Assembly: GCA_040391785.1 (NCBI GenBank)
Contig: JBEBXH010000010.1
Coordinates: 44,706-108,705, forward strand
Direction of reading: 5' to 3'
Length of the DNA stretch: 64,000 nt
Source of the DNA: UBA5239 sp040391785
Lineage (GTDB): Bacteria; Verrucomicrobiota; Lentisphaeria; Victivallales; Victivallaceae
Below, piece by piece: positions 25,492 through 34,214 of the stretch (positions are counted from its first letter, which is position 1; the number at the start of each line of letters is the position of its first letter). The position numbers and the translations under genes were made by a program. The notes under the pieces were generated by a model. The model searched no databases, was not told where the DNA came from, and worked only from the letters and a program-made list of their open reading frames with translations.

Positions 25492-26520
25492 ATGAAAAAA
25501 CTCAAATGGTTATTGGCGGGAGCCGGAGATATTGCCAACAGCCGGGTGGCGGCAGCACTGCGCGACGCGGAAAATTCCGTTATTACAGCAATTTGCGACC
25601 CCGCCCGGGAAAAAGCGGACAGCCTCGCCGCCCGCATGAATGTGTCAACCGTTTATTATGATTACGACCAGGCGCTGGCGGAGAGCGATGCCGACGCCGT
25701 CTACATCGCCACGCCGCATCATCTGCACGTGAACATGTGCCTGAAGGCCCTGCAGGCCGACAAGCACCTGCTGTGTGAGAAACCGCTCGGCATCAACAGC
25801 GCCGAGTGCCTCACTTTGCTGGATGCCGTCCGGCAGAGCAACCGCATCACCTGCTGCTCGAATTACCGCCTCTTCACCAACCAGTTCAAAACCATGCTCA
25901 GCATACTGGAAAACGGCGACGTCGGCGAGCTGATCGGCGGCTGGATGCACGACGAGGAAACCTACTACAATCCGGGCAATACACCCTATCTGAAATCGCT
26001 TGGCATGTCGCCGGTTTTCGGCTACGGTTTTTACCTGATCAACATGGCGCAGACGCTGCTCGGCATGCCGGAAAGTGTATTCGCCCGCATGAATTCATTC
26101 AACTGCGACGGCAAGCCGAATTACGATATCGACGATCTGGATAATATCATTCTGTGCTTCCCCGGCGGCAAACAGTTCTCGATCATCATCAATAACACGG
26201 CTACGGCTCCGCTGCGCCACGCTTATGAATTTTACTGCACGAAAGGGCGGGTTTACTGGCCGAACTGTCCGCCGCATTTCAACCACCCGATTCACTTGGT
26301 TTCGCAGCAGGTCTACGATGTCGAACTACCGGAATCCATTACGGCCGGTGAAAAACCGAACTGGCACCTGCCGATGATCAATGATTTTGTTAAGGCCGTG
26401 CAGACCAACACCCAGCCGCTGTGCACGATCGAAAGCGCGGTGAAAACATCCGTCATCACCGACGCCATCATCAAATCCGCCGCCACCGGCAAACTCGAAC
26501 CCGTTCTCTGGGAGGAATAA
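25492..26520 (+). CDS. Gfo/Idh/MocA-family NAD(P)-dependent oxidoreductase
   Basis: A protein of 342 residues from the ATG at 25492, which has AAGGGA upstream and starts just before the Rossmann motif LLAGAGDIANSRVAAAL. The family motif CEKPLGIN is at about residue 90, and a C-terminal beta-sheet substrate domain follows. These enzymes oxidise or epimerise sugars, inositols and their derivatives using NAD(P). It is the first gene of the four-gene operon ending in the glycyl radical enzyme activase and probably prepares the ketone or keto-acid substrate. Confidence 0.92.
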   Translation: MKKLKWLLAGAGDIANSRVAAALRDAENSVITAICDPAREKADSLAARMNVSTVYYDYDQALAESDADAVYIATPHHLHVNMCLKALQADKHLLCEKPLGINSAECLTLLDAVRQSNRITCCSNYRLFTNQFKTMLSILENGDVGELIGGWMHDEETYYNPGNTPYLKSLGMSPVFGYGFYLINMAQTLLGMPESVFARMNSFNCDGKPNYDIDDLDNIILCFPGGKQFSIIINNTATAPLRHAYEFYCTKGRVYWPNCPPHFNHPIHLVSQQVYDVELPESITAGEKPNWHLPMINDFVKAVQTNTQPLCTIESAVKTSVITDAIIKSAATGKLEPVLWEE

Positions 26521-26523
26521 ACC

Positions 26524-27510
26524 ATGAAAGTTCTGATGATCGGCGGTACCGGCATTATCAGCAGCGATATCGTGCTGCTGGCCGCCCAAAACAAAGATAT
26601 CGATCTCTACGTGCTGAACCGCGGCAAAAATCCGAGTTTCCTGCCGCCCGAAACCAAGATTATCCACGGCGATATTTACGACACGGACGACATGCGCCGG
26701 AAGCTCGAAGGGATGACCTTCGACGTCGTCTGCGACTTCATCTCCTACGACACCCGGGCGCTGAAAGCCAAGCTCGACCTGCTGCAGGGCCGCTGCGGCC
26801 AGTTCGTCTTTATCTCGTCGACCGCGGCCTACAGGAAAACGGATGAGTTCCGCGTCATAACCGAAGCAAACGCCACCCCCGGCAACCTCGACTGGTCATA
26901 CGGTTACAACAAATTTCTCTGCGAACAAATGCTGGCTGCGAGCGGTTTCAACTACACCATCGTCCGCCCGTCGTACACTTACAACAACATCCGCTTTTTC
27001 AATCCCTATACCCTTAACCACTGGGAAAGCTGGACCATCGCCAACCGCATGTTGACCGGGCGGCCGATCGTCCTGCCGGGCGACGGCATGCAGCTGTGCA
27101 CGATCACCCACACCACCGACTTTGCGAAAGCGTTCGTGGGTTTGTGGGGAAATCCCAGAGCCATGAACGAGGATTTCCACATCACTTCCGGCGAATACCT
27201 GACCTGGCGGCAGATCGCGGAGATTCAGGCGGCCATCCTCGGCGTCGACATCGAATTCTGTCTGGTCGAGCACGAGGCGCTGTGTTATGAACTCGACTGG
27301 ACCGCCACCGAAAAAATCCGCCACACCACCGGCCACGATTGCTACGACAGTTCCAAGGTGCGCCTGGCCGTGCCGGAGTTCAAATGCACGACCACGTTCC
27401 GCGAGGGCATTGCACGGACGATCAAATTTTATCAGGACAATCCGGAGTTCCAGAAGATCCACGAATGGTGGGACGCCAGTTTCGACCGGATTGTAAAAAA
27501 ATACAGGTGA
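26524..27510 (+). CDS. extended SDR (NAD-dependent epimerase/dehydratase family)
   Basis: A protein of 328 residues. The glycine-rich nucleotide site is GGTGIISSDIV and the catalytic Tyr-x3-Lys is in YGYNKF (residues near 127-131). Sequence style is that of the CSP41/RNA-binding-like branch, which acts as sugar-nucleotide or sugar epimerase-like proteins of unknown reaction. It starts 3 bp after the oxidoreductase gene and ends 5 bp before the glycyl radical enzyme start. Confidence 0.88.
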   Translation: MKVLMIGGTGIISSDIVLLAAQNKDIDLYVLNRGKNPSFLPPETKIIHGDIYDTDDMRRKLEGMTFDVVCDFISYDTRALKAKLDLLQGRCGQFVFISSTAAYRKTDEFRVITEANATPGNLDWSYGYNKFLCEQMLAASGFNYTIVRPSYTYNNIRFFNPYTLNHWESWTIANRMLTGRPIVLPGDGMQLCTITHTTDFAKAFVGLWGNPRAMNEDFHITSGEYLTWRQIAEIQAAILGVDIEFCLVEHEALCYELDWTATEKIRHTTGHDCYDSSKVRLAVPEFKCTTTFREGIARTIKFYQDNPEFQKIHEWWDASFDRIVKKYR

Positions 27511-27515
27511 ACGCC

Positions 27516-29546
27516 ATGAAAAAATTCGACGAAAACCGGACTTATCTGGAAAAACAATATGAACAGCCGTTCGATCCTGCGAGCGGCTTAAGTCTTGATG
27601 AGCTGAAAGCCGATTTCGAGCGGCATTGCGCGGCGAATCCGGATGAGCCGCTGATCCTGAAGCGCGCATACTTCATCGACCTCATCTGCCGCCACGGCCG
27701 GATCGTCCGCGAACCTGAAAACATGTTCGCGGGCAAGGTCGAGGGGCGTGTGCTGCTCGACGCCATGCGTTACGAGCACACGCGCGAGGTCTGGACGGAA
27801 GAATTCGGCCAATGGACCGGCTGGTGCGCCGTGACCGACCTCGAAATCGGCATCGTTTACATGATCGATTACAGCCACATCTGCCCGGACTGGCCGGCGA
27901 TCCTGCAGCTCGGCCTGCCGGGACTGCGCGACCGCGCCGCACAGGGCGACACGCCGCTGCACCGCGCCGTGGTCATGGTTTACGAGGGCACCATGGAGCT
28001 GTGCCGCCGCCTCGGCTGGCCGCAGCTCGCCGAGCGCCCGCCGCAGACGCTGCACGAGGCTTTCGAGCTCGCCTATATTTTCCACGAACTCGAGGAAAAC
28101 GAGGGCGAACAGGTCCGCACCATGGGCTGGTTCGACCGTCTCTACATCGACTTCTACCGCCGCGACATCGCGGCGGGCCGCCTGACCCGCGATTCGGCCA
28201 AAGAGTTGATCAAATATTTCTGGATCACTTTTTACGCCAAAACTCAGGGCAAGCTTTTTGGCAAAAACTTCTGTTTCGGCCCCGAGATCAACGAACTTTC
28301 GTATATGGGCATGGAAGTTTATCACGAAATGAATGTCGTCGACCCCAAACTGTCGGTCCGGGTCACGCCCGATACGCCGCAGGATTTCCTGGAACTCTGC
28401 GCCCGCAACATCCGCGACGGCCGCAACGGCATCGTGTTCCTGAACGACCGCGTGATCATCGACGCGCTGACCAAGCATGGCCGCACCCCGGAGGACGCCT
28501 TCGACTACATCCCCATCGGCTGTTATGAACCCGCCGTGCTGGGCAAGGAAGTTTCGCTCTCCGGCGCTACCTGTCTCTATTTGCCAAACATATTGGTGCA
28601 CATGCTGAAAGAGGGCCGGGAGTACGCCTCGTTTGACGAACTGAAAAGCGACTTTCTCCGCGCGCTCAAAGAAACCACCAGATACATGGCCGAGCAGCAG
28701 AGCCGCTGCGAAAAAATCTGGCCCCGGACCAATCCGGTGCCGTTCCTCTCCGGCACCTATCAGGAATGCATGACCAGCGGCAAAGACGTGACCGAGGGCG
28801 GCGCCAAATACAACACCACCGGCAACCTCGCGGCCCACATCGCCGATTACGCCGACTCCATGGCCGCCATCGAATACCTCGTTTATCAGGAAAAACTCTG
28901 CACGCTGGACGAACTCCGCGCTGCGCTGGCCGCCGACTGGAAGGGCTACGAAAAGCTTCAGTTATTGGCCAAAAACCGCGCACCGAAATGGGGCAACAAC
29001 GACGACCGCGTCGATCGCTTCGCCGTGGAAGTGGCCGAATTCATCGGCCCGTACCTCTCCACGCTGGACAACGGGCGCGGCGGCAAGTTCTCGCCGTCGA
29101 TCTACGGTCAACTGGTGGTGGAAAGAGGCGAATTCTCCGGGGCGTTTCCCTCCGGCCGCAACGCCGGCGAGCCGCTCTCGAAAAATATGGACGCCGCCAT
29201 CGGCATGGACCGCAACGGCATCACTTCGCTGATGAATTCCGTGCTGAAAATCGACTACACCGACTATCCCTGCGGCACCTGCCTCGACCTGATGCTCCAC
29301 CCGAGCGCGGTCAAGGGCGATGACGGCATCGAAGCGCTGGCCGCGATCGTCCGCACCTTCATCGGCCAGGGCGGTAGCGGGCTGCAGTTCAATATTTTCG
29401 ACGCCGCCACCCTGCGCGACGCGCAGGTCAACCCGCAGGCCTACACCAATCTGCAGGTCCGCGTCTGCGGCTGGAACGTCCGGTTCATCGACCTGAAACC
29501 GGAGGCACAGGCGACCTTCATCGCCCAGGCGGAGGCCATGGCATGA
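27516..29546 (+). CDS. glycyl radical enzyme, dehydratase/eliminase-like, unknown substrate
   Basis: A protein of 676 residues from the ATG at 27516 (the only ATG that follows the SDR stop). The active-site Cys is C336 in IPIGCYEPAV. The GC-x-E pattern, with Glu two after Cys, is that of eliminating members (diol, choline and hydroxyproline enzymes), not the Cys-Cys pair of pyruvate formate-lyase. The glycyl radical motif is VRVCGWNVRF with Gly652 near the C-terminus; Trp replaces the usual Tyr. At 676 residues it is shorter than the typical 780-850. It overlaps the activase gene by 4 bp. An anaerobic dehydration or C-C/C-O cleavage of a sugar- or polyol-derived compound is inferred. The radical would be destroyed by oxygen. 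Confidence 0.88.
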   Translation: MKKFDENRTYLEKQYEQPFDPASGLSLDELKADFERHCAANPDEPLILKRAYFIDLICRHGRIVREPENMFAGKVEGRVLLDAMRYEHTREVWTEEFGQWTGWCAVTDLEIGIVYMIDYSHICPDWPAILQLGLPGLRDRAAQGDTPLHRAVVMVYEGTMELCRRLGWPQLAERPPQTLHEAFELAYIFHELEENEGEQVRTMGWFDRLYIDFYRRDIAAGRLTRDSAKELIKYFWITFYAKTQGKLFGKNFCFGPEINELSYMGMEVYHEMNVVDPKLSVRVTPDTPQDFLELCARNIRDGRNGIVFLNDRVIIDALTKHGRTPEDAFDYIPIGCYEPAVLGKEVSLSGATCLYLPNILVHMLKEGREYASFDELKSDFLRALKETTRYMAEQQSRCEKIWPRTNPVPFLSGTYQECMTSGKDVTEGGAKYNTTGNLAAHIADYADSMAAIEYLVYQEKLCTLDELRAALAADWKGYEKLQLLAKNRAPKWGNNDDRVDRFAVEVAEFIGPYLSTLDNGRGGKFSPSIYGQLVVERGEFSGAFPSGRNAGEPLSKNMDAAIGMDRNGITSLMNSVLKIDYTDYPCGTCLDLMLHPSAVKGDDGIEALAAIVRTFIGQGGSGLQFNIFDAATLRDAQVNPQAYTNLQVRVCGWNVRFIDLKPEAQATFIAQAEAMA

Positions 29547-30442
29547 ACATCACCGCGCCGCTTGTCGAAATCAAACGCTTCGCCGTCCACGACGGTCCCG
29601 GCATCCGCACCACGATTTTCCTGAAAGGCTGCCCCCTGCGCTGCCTCTGGTGCCACAACCCGGAAAGCATCCGCCTGAAACCGGAACTCGCGCTGTTGAA
29701 AAAGCGCTGCACGCTCTGCAGCGAATGCGTCAAAATCTGCCCCTGCCACAGCATCGTCGGCGGCGAGCACCGGATCGACCGCTCCTGCTGCACCGGCTGC
29801 GGCAAATGCGTCGACGCCTGCCTGTTCGACGCGCTGGAACTCTACGGCCGCCCGATCACGGCGGACGAAGCAGCAAGCGCCATTCTCGAGGACCGCAAAT
29901 TCTACGAATACTCCAACGGCGGCGCCACGCTCTCCGGCGGCGAACCGCTGCTGTACCCCGAATTCTGCGCCGAACTTTTCGCACGATTGCGAAGCGAAGG
30001 CATTCACACCGCCCTCGACACCTGCGGCAACGTTCCGTGGAGCGCGTTCGAAAAAGTCCTGCCGGTAACGGATCTATTTCTCTACGATTTCAAACACGTG
30101 TCCAGCGAAGCCCACCGCAAGCTCACCGGCAGCGGCAACGAGTTGATCCTCGAGAACCTGCGCCACCTCGCCCGGACCGGCAAGCCCATCGAAATCCGCA
30201 TGATCATGATCCCGGGCATGAATATGTCCGCAAGCGACCTCGAGGCCGCCGCGCAAATCCTCTCGGAACTGCCGAATATCACGCGGATCGGGCTGCTGCC
30301 GTACCACTCCTTCGCCGCCGCCAAATACGAAGCCGTCGACCACGCCAATCTCATGCCGCCCACCCCCTCCCCCACGCCGGACGAGATGGCCGCCGCCGCC
30401 ACGATCATTCACGAAAAATCCGGCCTGCCGGTAACGAAATAG
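29543..30442 (+). CDS. glycyl-radical enzyme activating protein (radical SAM)
   Basis: A protein of 299 residues. The radical SAM cluster is C30-x3-C34-x2-C37 (KGCPLRCLWCHNPE). Two extra [4Fe-4S] ferredoxin-type clusters lie between residues 56 and 93 (C56-x2-C59-x2-C62-x3-C66 and C83-x2-C86-x2-C89-x3-C93), as in activases of eliminating glycyl radical enzymes but not in PflA. The GGEPLLYPEF motif follows. It uses S-adenosylmethionine and an electron to make the glycyl radical on the protein encoded just upstream. ATGA overlap ensures coupled synthesis. Very secure. Confidence 0.95.
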   Translation: MNITAPLVEIKRFAVHDGPGIRTTIFLKGCPLRCLWCHNPESIRLKPELALLKKRCTLCSECVKICPCHSIVGGEHRIDRSCCTGCGKCVDACLFDALELYGRPITADEAASAILEDRKFYEYSNGGATLSGGEPLLYPEFCAELFARLRSEGIHTALDTCGNVPWSAFEKVLPVTDLFLYDFKHVSSEAHRKLTGSGNELILENLRHLARTGKPIEIRMIMIPGMNMSASDLEAAAQILSELPNITRIGLLPYHSFAAAKYEAVDHANLMPPTPSPTPDEMAAAATIIHEKSGLPVTK

Positions 30443-30509
30443 GACACATAGGACATAGAGGACTTATAGGAAATGTCCTATTTGTCCTATGCGTCCTCTA
30501 CGTCCTATT
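30440..30509. repeat. nonamer-repeat hairpin between activase and glycosidase genes
   Basis: About four copies of a 9-bp unit beginning AGGAC on one arm (30441-30472) face about four copies beginning TCCT or GTCCT on the other (30476-30509), around a loop AATG. The arms pair at about 24 of 32 positions; mismatches fall in the variable part of each unit. No T-run follows, so it is not a classic terminator. It begins inside the activase stop codon. The rest of the gap to 30584 holds nothing I recognise except the ribosome site of the next gene. Confidence 0.7.
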
Positions 30510-30584
30510 CCCCGACAATTTTTCGATTCCGCATTTGCTTTTCCGGCAATCGCGTCCATTTTATGAGAAACCGGAGATTTTATC

Positions 30585-31451
30585 ATGCGCTACTGTTGTT
30601 TACTTCTTCTGAGCTGTTTCGCGCTGTTCGGCGCGGAGATCGACTGGGACAAGGCACAGACCGTCCAGACCGGCGTCAAGCTGATCAAACTCGAAAACAC
30701 CGAGCCGCGATTGCAGAAAATCAACGTCATGCGCATCGATCTGCGGACCAAAGGCCTCCGTTTTACCGCCACCGGGCGCGACGCGGACTACGGCAAGCCG
30801 ATGCCCGACCACGAAAAATTCATCATCCAGACCAAGCGTACCCGTACCCGCGAATTTCTGTTGAATTCCCGTAAGAACGGCCTAAATATGATCGTAGCCG
30901 TGAATGCCGCGCCGTGGCGGCCGTGGGAAAAGCCGTTCGACCACAAATACGGACAGCTCACCGGATTGAATATTTCCGACGGCGTAATCGTCAGCGATTC
31001 AAAAAACTCCCATGCCATATTTGTAGTCTACAAGGACGGCAAAACGGATATCGTCGCCTCCGTACCGGAAGAGGATTATCCGAAAATCCAGCTCGCTTCC
31101 ACCGGCTTCACCATCATCCTGAAAAACGGCGGGAACCTGATGAACGACGACCAAGCCAAGCCGCAACCGCGCACCGCTTACGGCCTCTCTGCGGACCGTC
31201 ATTACATGTACATCGCCACCATCGACGGCCGCCAGCAGGACTGGAGCATGGGCGCCACGCTCAAGGAAACCGCGGCCATCCTGAAGGACGCCGGCTCCAG
31301 CGACGGCATCAATATGGACGGCGGCGGCTCCACTACCCTCTATTACTGGGACGCGGAAAAAGATCAACCGGTGACGCTGGCCCGCCACACCAAAGACGGC
31401 TACGAGCGCACCGTCGCATCCAGCATCGGCCTTTACCTAATTGAGAATTGA
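30585..31451 (+). CDS. secreted phosphodiester glycosidase family protein (NAGPA domain)
   Basis: A protein of 288 residues. Signal peptide RYCCLLLLSCFALFGAE. The PF09992-type domain shows VNAAPWRPW, RTAYGLSADR, IATIDGRQQDWSMGAT and the hallmark INMDGGGSTTL. The human relative uncovers mannose-6-phosphate by removing N-acetylglucosamine; bacterial members cleave sugar phosphodiesters in surface polymers. It stands alone with a short heptamer repeat reaching into its last codons, and converges on the heparinase-like gene with a gap of 30 bp. Confidence 0.88.
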   Translation: MRYCCLLLLSCFALFGAEIDWDKAQTVQTGVKLIKLENTEPRLQKINVMRIDLRTKGLRFTATGRDADYGKPMPDHEKFIIQTKRTRTREFLLNSRKNGLNMIVAVNAAPWRPWEKPFDHKYGQLTGLNISDGVIVSDSKNSHAIFVVYKDGKTDIVASVPEEDYPKIQLASTGFTIILKNGGNLMNDDQAKPQPRTAYGLSADRHYMYIATIDGRQQDWSMGATLKETAAILKDAGSSDGINMDGGGSTTLYYWDAEKDQPVTLARHTKDGYERTVASSIGLYLIEN

Positions 31452-31459
31452 GAATTGAA
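31439..31459. repeat. heptamer repeat AATTGAG at the end of the glycosidase gene
   Basis: Two full copies of AATTGAG and a partial third. They encode the last residues Ile-Glu-Asn and the stop of the upstream gene, so the repeat has grown over a coding end. A near-identical heptamer (AATTAAG) repeats four times at 44218. Confidence 0.7.
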
Positions 31460-31481
31460 AATGGAGAATTGGGGGAAGTAA

Positions 31482-33287
31482 TTAGTTCTCCGGTATAAAT
31501 GTCAAGGTCATTTGGGCCGATTTCACTTTGCCGGAGAGCTTGATGGCGAGGCGGTTCACATCGCGTTTGTGATGGGTATTCTCGCGGATTACATCCACGG
31601 AGGTCGTGAATTTTTCATCGCCGCAATCAATGGTCAGACGCAGCGTTTTGCCCTTTTCGGTGATACGGAATTCACGATCGTTTATCTGTTCGAAACTTCC
31701 CAGCGAAATGACGGCATTTTCATAGTCCAGCGCCCGGCTGAATTCAGCGGTATCGGTAATCGTGAAAGTACCGCTGCCCTGTCTCGAATAATTGAAGTCA
31801 CGGAATACCTTTGCCACGCCCTCAACATGGTGATACGGCGCAGTCATGTCGATTCCTGCTTCCGCCCCGTCCTCGCTGTGACGGGCCAACCGGAGCGTGG
31901 ATTTGGTCCGTCCCTTTTCCGTCTGCAATTGTCCGCCGATTACCGGCACGCCATGGCCGTATGAATTGATCAGCTTTGACTCATAACGCTGTGCGCTGAA
32001 GGTCCGCCGCGTGTAGACTTCACTGCCCGGATCAAGGACCGCCGGTACCCCGTCAACTGCGATCACGTAGCTGCCGACGTCATTGTGATTGTGATACTCA
32101 TCGTTGCTGCCGCCCTTGAATGCCACCGCCAGGCGGCTTTTTGAAGTACCGGGCCGGGCGATGTAAACATTGGCTTCACCGAACTCCGAAAAAGGCGGCA
32201 ACGCAGCGCGGTCGATCCGTTCTCTGCTCCTCGGCAGCGAGAGTACCAGGGTAGCGTCCTGCAAATACTTCGGCAGTGTGAACCTCTCCGGAAACCCGGG
32301 CGCTTTATTTTCCAGATAATCCTGTAAACCGACGATAAATCCGGACAACCTGAATTCGATCGTCGAATCGGCAAAAGCCGGGAACACGCCGGGTGCCAGC
32401 TGAATATTTTCGGCAAAGCGCGCGGGTTTGGCCACTTCCGGTTTGCTCATCAAATCGATTTTGCCATCGGTAGCCTGACGAAAATCCGCCGCCATCCGCA
32501 TATAATACCCGAAGCCATACGACCAGTAACTGATTCCCTCCGAGCAATATCCGTCTTTGCCGAACCCCATCAGGAAATTCTCGCTGCGTTTCAAAATATA
32601 ATCGACCAGCCGGGCACGTCTTTCCGGTTCCAGGTCCATCCGCAACACCACCGCCGCCATGCCGGAGAGGCAAACGCTGTTCCAGTTGTTTCTGGTGGTC
32701 AGCCACCAGTTTTCCTTGCGTTTGCCGTTCATCATATCTTCGAGCGGGACGATGATCCGGCGCATCAATTCCGATTCGATCAGCGTTTTCGTTTCCGGCG
32801 TCAGGGCGGGCGAGAGCATCCGCAGCACACACGCCATTTCCCCGCCCTGCGTGGCTACCGCCAAGTCGATATCGACCACTTTGCCATTGTAGTTTTCCAA
32901 CTGCCGGTCATGTGCGGGCAGCACCCACGTCGGCAGCGCCGCCAGCGCCTTGACCCGCGCCTCGATATAGTCGATGTATTTCTGCTCCCCGGTCACACAG
33001 GCCGCCACCGCCAGATAGCCCATCCAATGAAGTTTGAAAAACTTCGCCTCATACCGGCTGCGATTGCCGTCTTTGGAAAAATCAAGGTAATTCGGCAGGG
33101 GCGATTCGATTTCCTGAGTGGCTTCTTTCTCCGCCTGTTTGATTACACCGTCCATGCCGGGGATATTTTTCTGCGCCTCCCAGAATTTCCGGTCGGTGAT
33201 GTCCGGCACGTTGCTCCATCCCTTCTCCTGTGCCGCCAGCAACACAATACAACACGATGCCATAGCGGCAAATACAATCTTGAGCAT
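31482..33287 (-). CDS. secreted heparinase II/III-family polysaccharide lyase
   Basis: A protein of 601 residues. Signal peptide LKIVFAAMASCCIVLLAAQ. The N-terminal alpha-toroid (about 60-330) contains the conserved NNWNSVCLSGMA, and the C-terminal beta-sandwich (from about 365) contains YHNHNDVGSYVIAVDG, VLDPGSEVYTRRTF and YGHGVPVIGG, characteristic of heparinase II/III and alginate-lyase-type enzymes that cut uronate-containing glycans by elimination. It is transcribed 12 bp behind the pseudopilin gene. The exact glycan (alginate, glycosaminoglycan or other) is not determinable here. Confidence 0.88.
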   Translation of the reverse strand: MLKIVFAAMASCCIVLLAAQEKGWSNVPDITDRKFWEAQKNIPGMDGVIKQAEKEATQEIESPLPNYLDFSKDGNRSRYEAKFFKLHWMGYLAVAACVTGEQKYIDYIEARVKALAALPTWVLPAHDRQLENYNGKVVDIDLAVATQGGEMACVLRMLSPALTPETKTLIESELMRRIIVPLEDMMNGKRKENWWLTTRNNWNSVCLSGMAAVVLRMDLEPERRARLVDYILKRSENFLMGFGKDGYCSEGISYWSYGFGYYMRMAADFRQATDGKIDLMSKPEVAKPARFAENIQLAPGVFPAFADSTIEFRLSGFIVGLQDYLENKAPGFPERFTLPKYLQDATLVLSLPRSRERIDRAALPPFSEFGEANVYIARPGTSKSRLAVAFKGGSNDEYHNHNDVGSYVIAVDGVPAVLDPGSEVYTRRTFSAQRYESKLINSYGHGVPVIGGQLQTEKGRTKSTLRLARHSEDGAEAGIDMTAPYHHVEGVAKVFRDFNYSRQGSGTFTITDTAEFSRALDYENAVISLGSFEQINDREFRITEKGKTLRLTIDCGDEKFTTSVDVIRENTHHKRDVNRLAIKLSGKVKSAQMTLTFIPEN

Positions 33288-33299
33288 ACTGATCTCCTG

Positions 33300-34010
33300 C
33301 TACTTATTCAACAGCCACCAGTTCATGGCCGTATCGGAGGCATTCGCCAGAACCTCGACGTAAGCTTTGGTTTCGCTATGCCCGTCAAGCCACAACGTAT
33401 TGGTGGCTTTGGCCGCATTGTGGAAAAATCCGATCTGCCAATTGCGTTCCGGATAGCTGACACTGTGCCAGAAATAAGCAGACCGGACAGTTTCCGACTC
33501 CGTGCCGCCATCCGCCAGCGACAGCCTGGCCGAGGGCTCCCGCACCTTGGTAAGCTTGTAACCCGTCGAACCATAAGAACCGCTGCTCCACACAATACCA
33601 AACTGATAATTCAACGCGTAATTCGCGGCAAAACGCCATCGGCTGGAAGTGACGAAAAAACCCGGATTCGAAGGGCACATAAGCTGTGTAGCCGGCGGCG
33701 TTTCTCCTTTGTTACCATCCACTGCCGTGAGTTTGGTTCCCGTTTTATAGGCCCACAAAGCCATATTCCAGTTCTTCTCAGCAGTCCCGACGACAAAATA
33801 ATTCATATTGACGGTGATAAGTTCATCATTGTAATCCGCCGAATACATCGCCAGGTCGAGTCCGTTCTGCTTCAAATTATTGATGCATTTGGTCGTCCGG
33901 GCCCGTTCCCGGGCATTGTTCAATGCCGGCAGCAGCATAGCGGCGAGTATCGCTATAATCGCGATCACAACAAGCAACTCAATGAGTGTGAAATTCTTTC
34001 CGTCCTTCAT
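33300..34010 (-). CDS. prepilin-type pseudopilin-like secreted protein
   Basis: About 236 residues from the ATG at 34010, chosen because GGAG lies 6 bp before it; an ATG at 34022 lacks one. Leader KDGKN, then FTLIELLVVIAIIAILAAML with the +5 Glu, then LNNARERARTTKCINNLKQ. The C-terminal H-x11-DG (HNAAKATNTLWLDGHSE) matches the copy at 21.6 kb. It heads a two-gene unit with the heparinase, read divergently from the GntR gene, under a strong promoter that a GntR-type operator overlaps. Confidence 0.88.
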   Translation of the reverse strand: MKDGKNFTLIELLVVIAIIAILAAMLLPALNNARERARTTKCINNLKQNGLDLAMYSADYNDELITVNMNYFVVGTAEKNWNMALWAYKTGTKLTAVDGNKGETPPATQLMCPSNPGFFVTSSRWRFAANYALNYQFGIVWSSGSYGSTGYKLTKVREPSARLSLADGGTESETVRSAYFWHSVSYPERNWQIGFFHNAAKATNTLWLDGHSETKAYVEVLANASDTAMNWWLLNK

Positions 34011-34041
34011 TTTCAGCTCCATTTCAATAAATACATTTTAA

Positions 34042-34055
34042 AAATACTTGTATTT
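34042..34055. promoter_or_regulatory. candidate GntR operator at the pseudopilin promoter start site
   Basis: AAATAC-TT-GTATTT, a perfect 6-2-6 inverted repeat covering the expected transcription start of the pseudopilin-heparinase unit. It differs by one base from the site at 34157. Confidence 0.65.
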
Positions 34056-34061
34056 ATTTAT

Positions 34062-34089
34062 ATTATAACCGTATTTTAACTATTGTCAA
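34062..34089 (-). promoter_or_regulatory. promoter of the pseudopilin-heparinase unit
   Basis: Minus strand: TTGACA (34084-34089), 16-bp spacer, TATAAT (34062-34067). The predicted start is near 34055. Confidence 0.8.
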
Positions 34090-34156
34090 TGATATTTAAG
34101 CATAAAAATTCAGAAAATTCAATGAAAATATAAATAAAACCTGTATTTTTTAAAAC

Positions 34157-34170
34157 AAGTACTTGTATTT
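34157..34170. promoter_or_regulatory. candidate GntR operator over the regulator's own -35
   Basis: AAGTACTTGTATTT, 13 of 14 bases equal to the site at 34042. It contains the centre of a perfect palindrome ACAAGTACTTGT (34155-34166) and overlaps a TTGTAT -35 candidate at 34163. Confidence 0.6.
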
Positions 34171-34191
34171 TTTAATCCACTCATGTATTTT
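34163..34191 (+). promoter_or_regulatory. candidate promoter of the GntR regulator gene
   Basis: TTGTAT (34163-34168), 17-bp spacer, TATTTT (34186-34191), followed by the ATG at 34215. Confidence 0.5.
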
Positions 34192-34214
34192 AGTTGTACA
34201 GGAAATACGGATCA

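Noticed and set aside
28521..29471. Pyruvate formate-lyase proper for the glycyl radical enzyme
   Set aside because: The active site has a single Cys followed by x-Glu and not Cys-Cys, and the activase has two extra Fe-S clusters.
30440..30509. Repeat units considered as a CRISPR array
   Set aside because: Units are 9 bp, have no spacers of 25-40 bp and no cas genes are near; the same holds for the heptamers at 44218.
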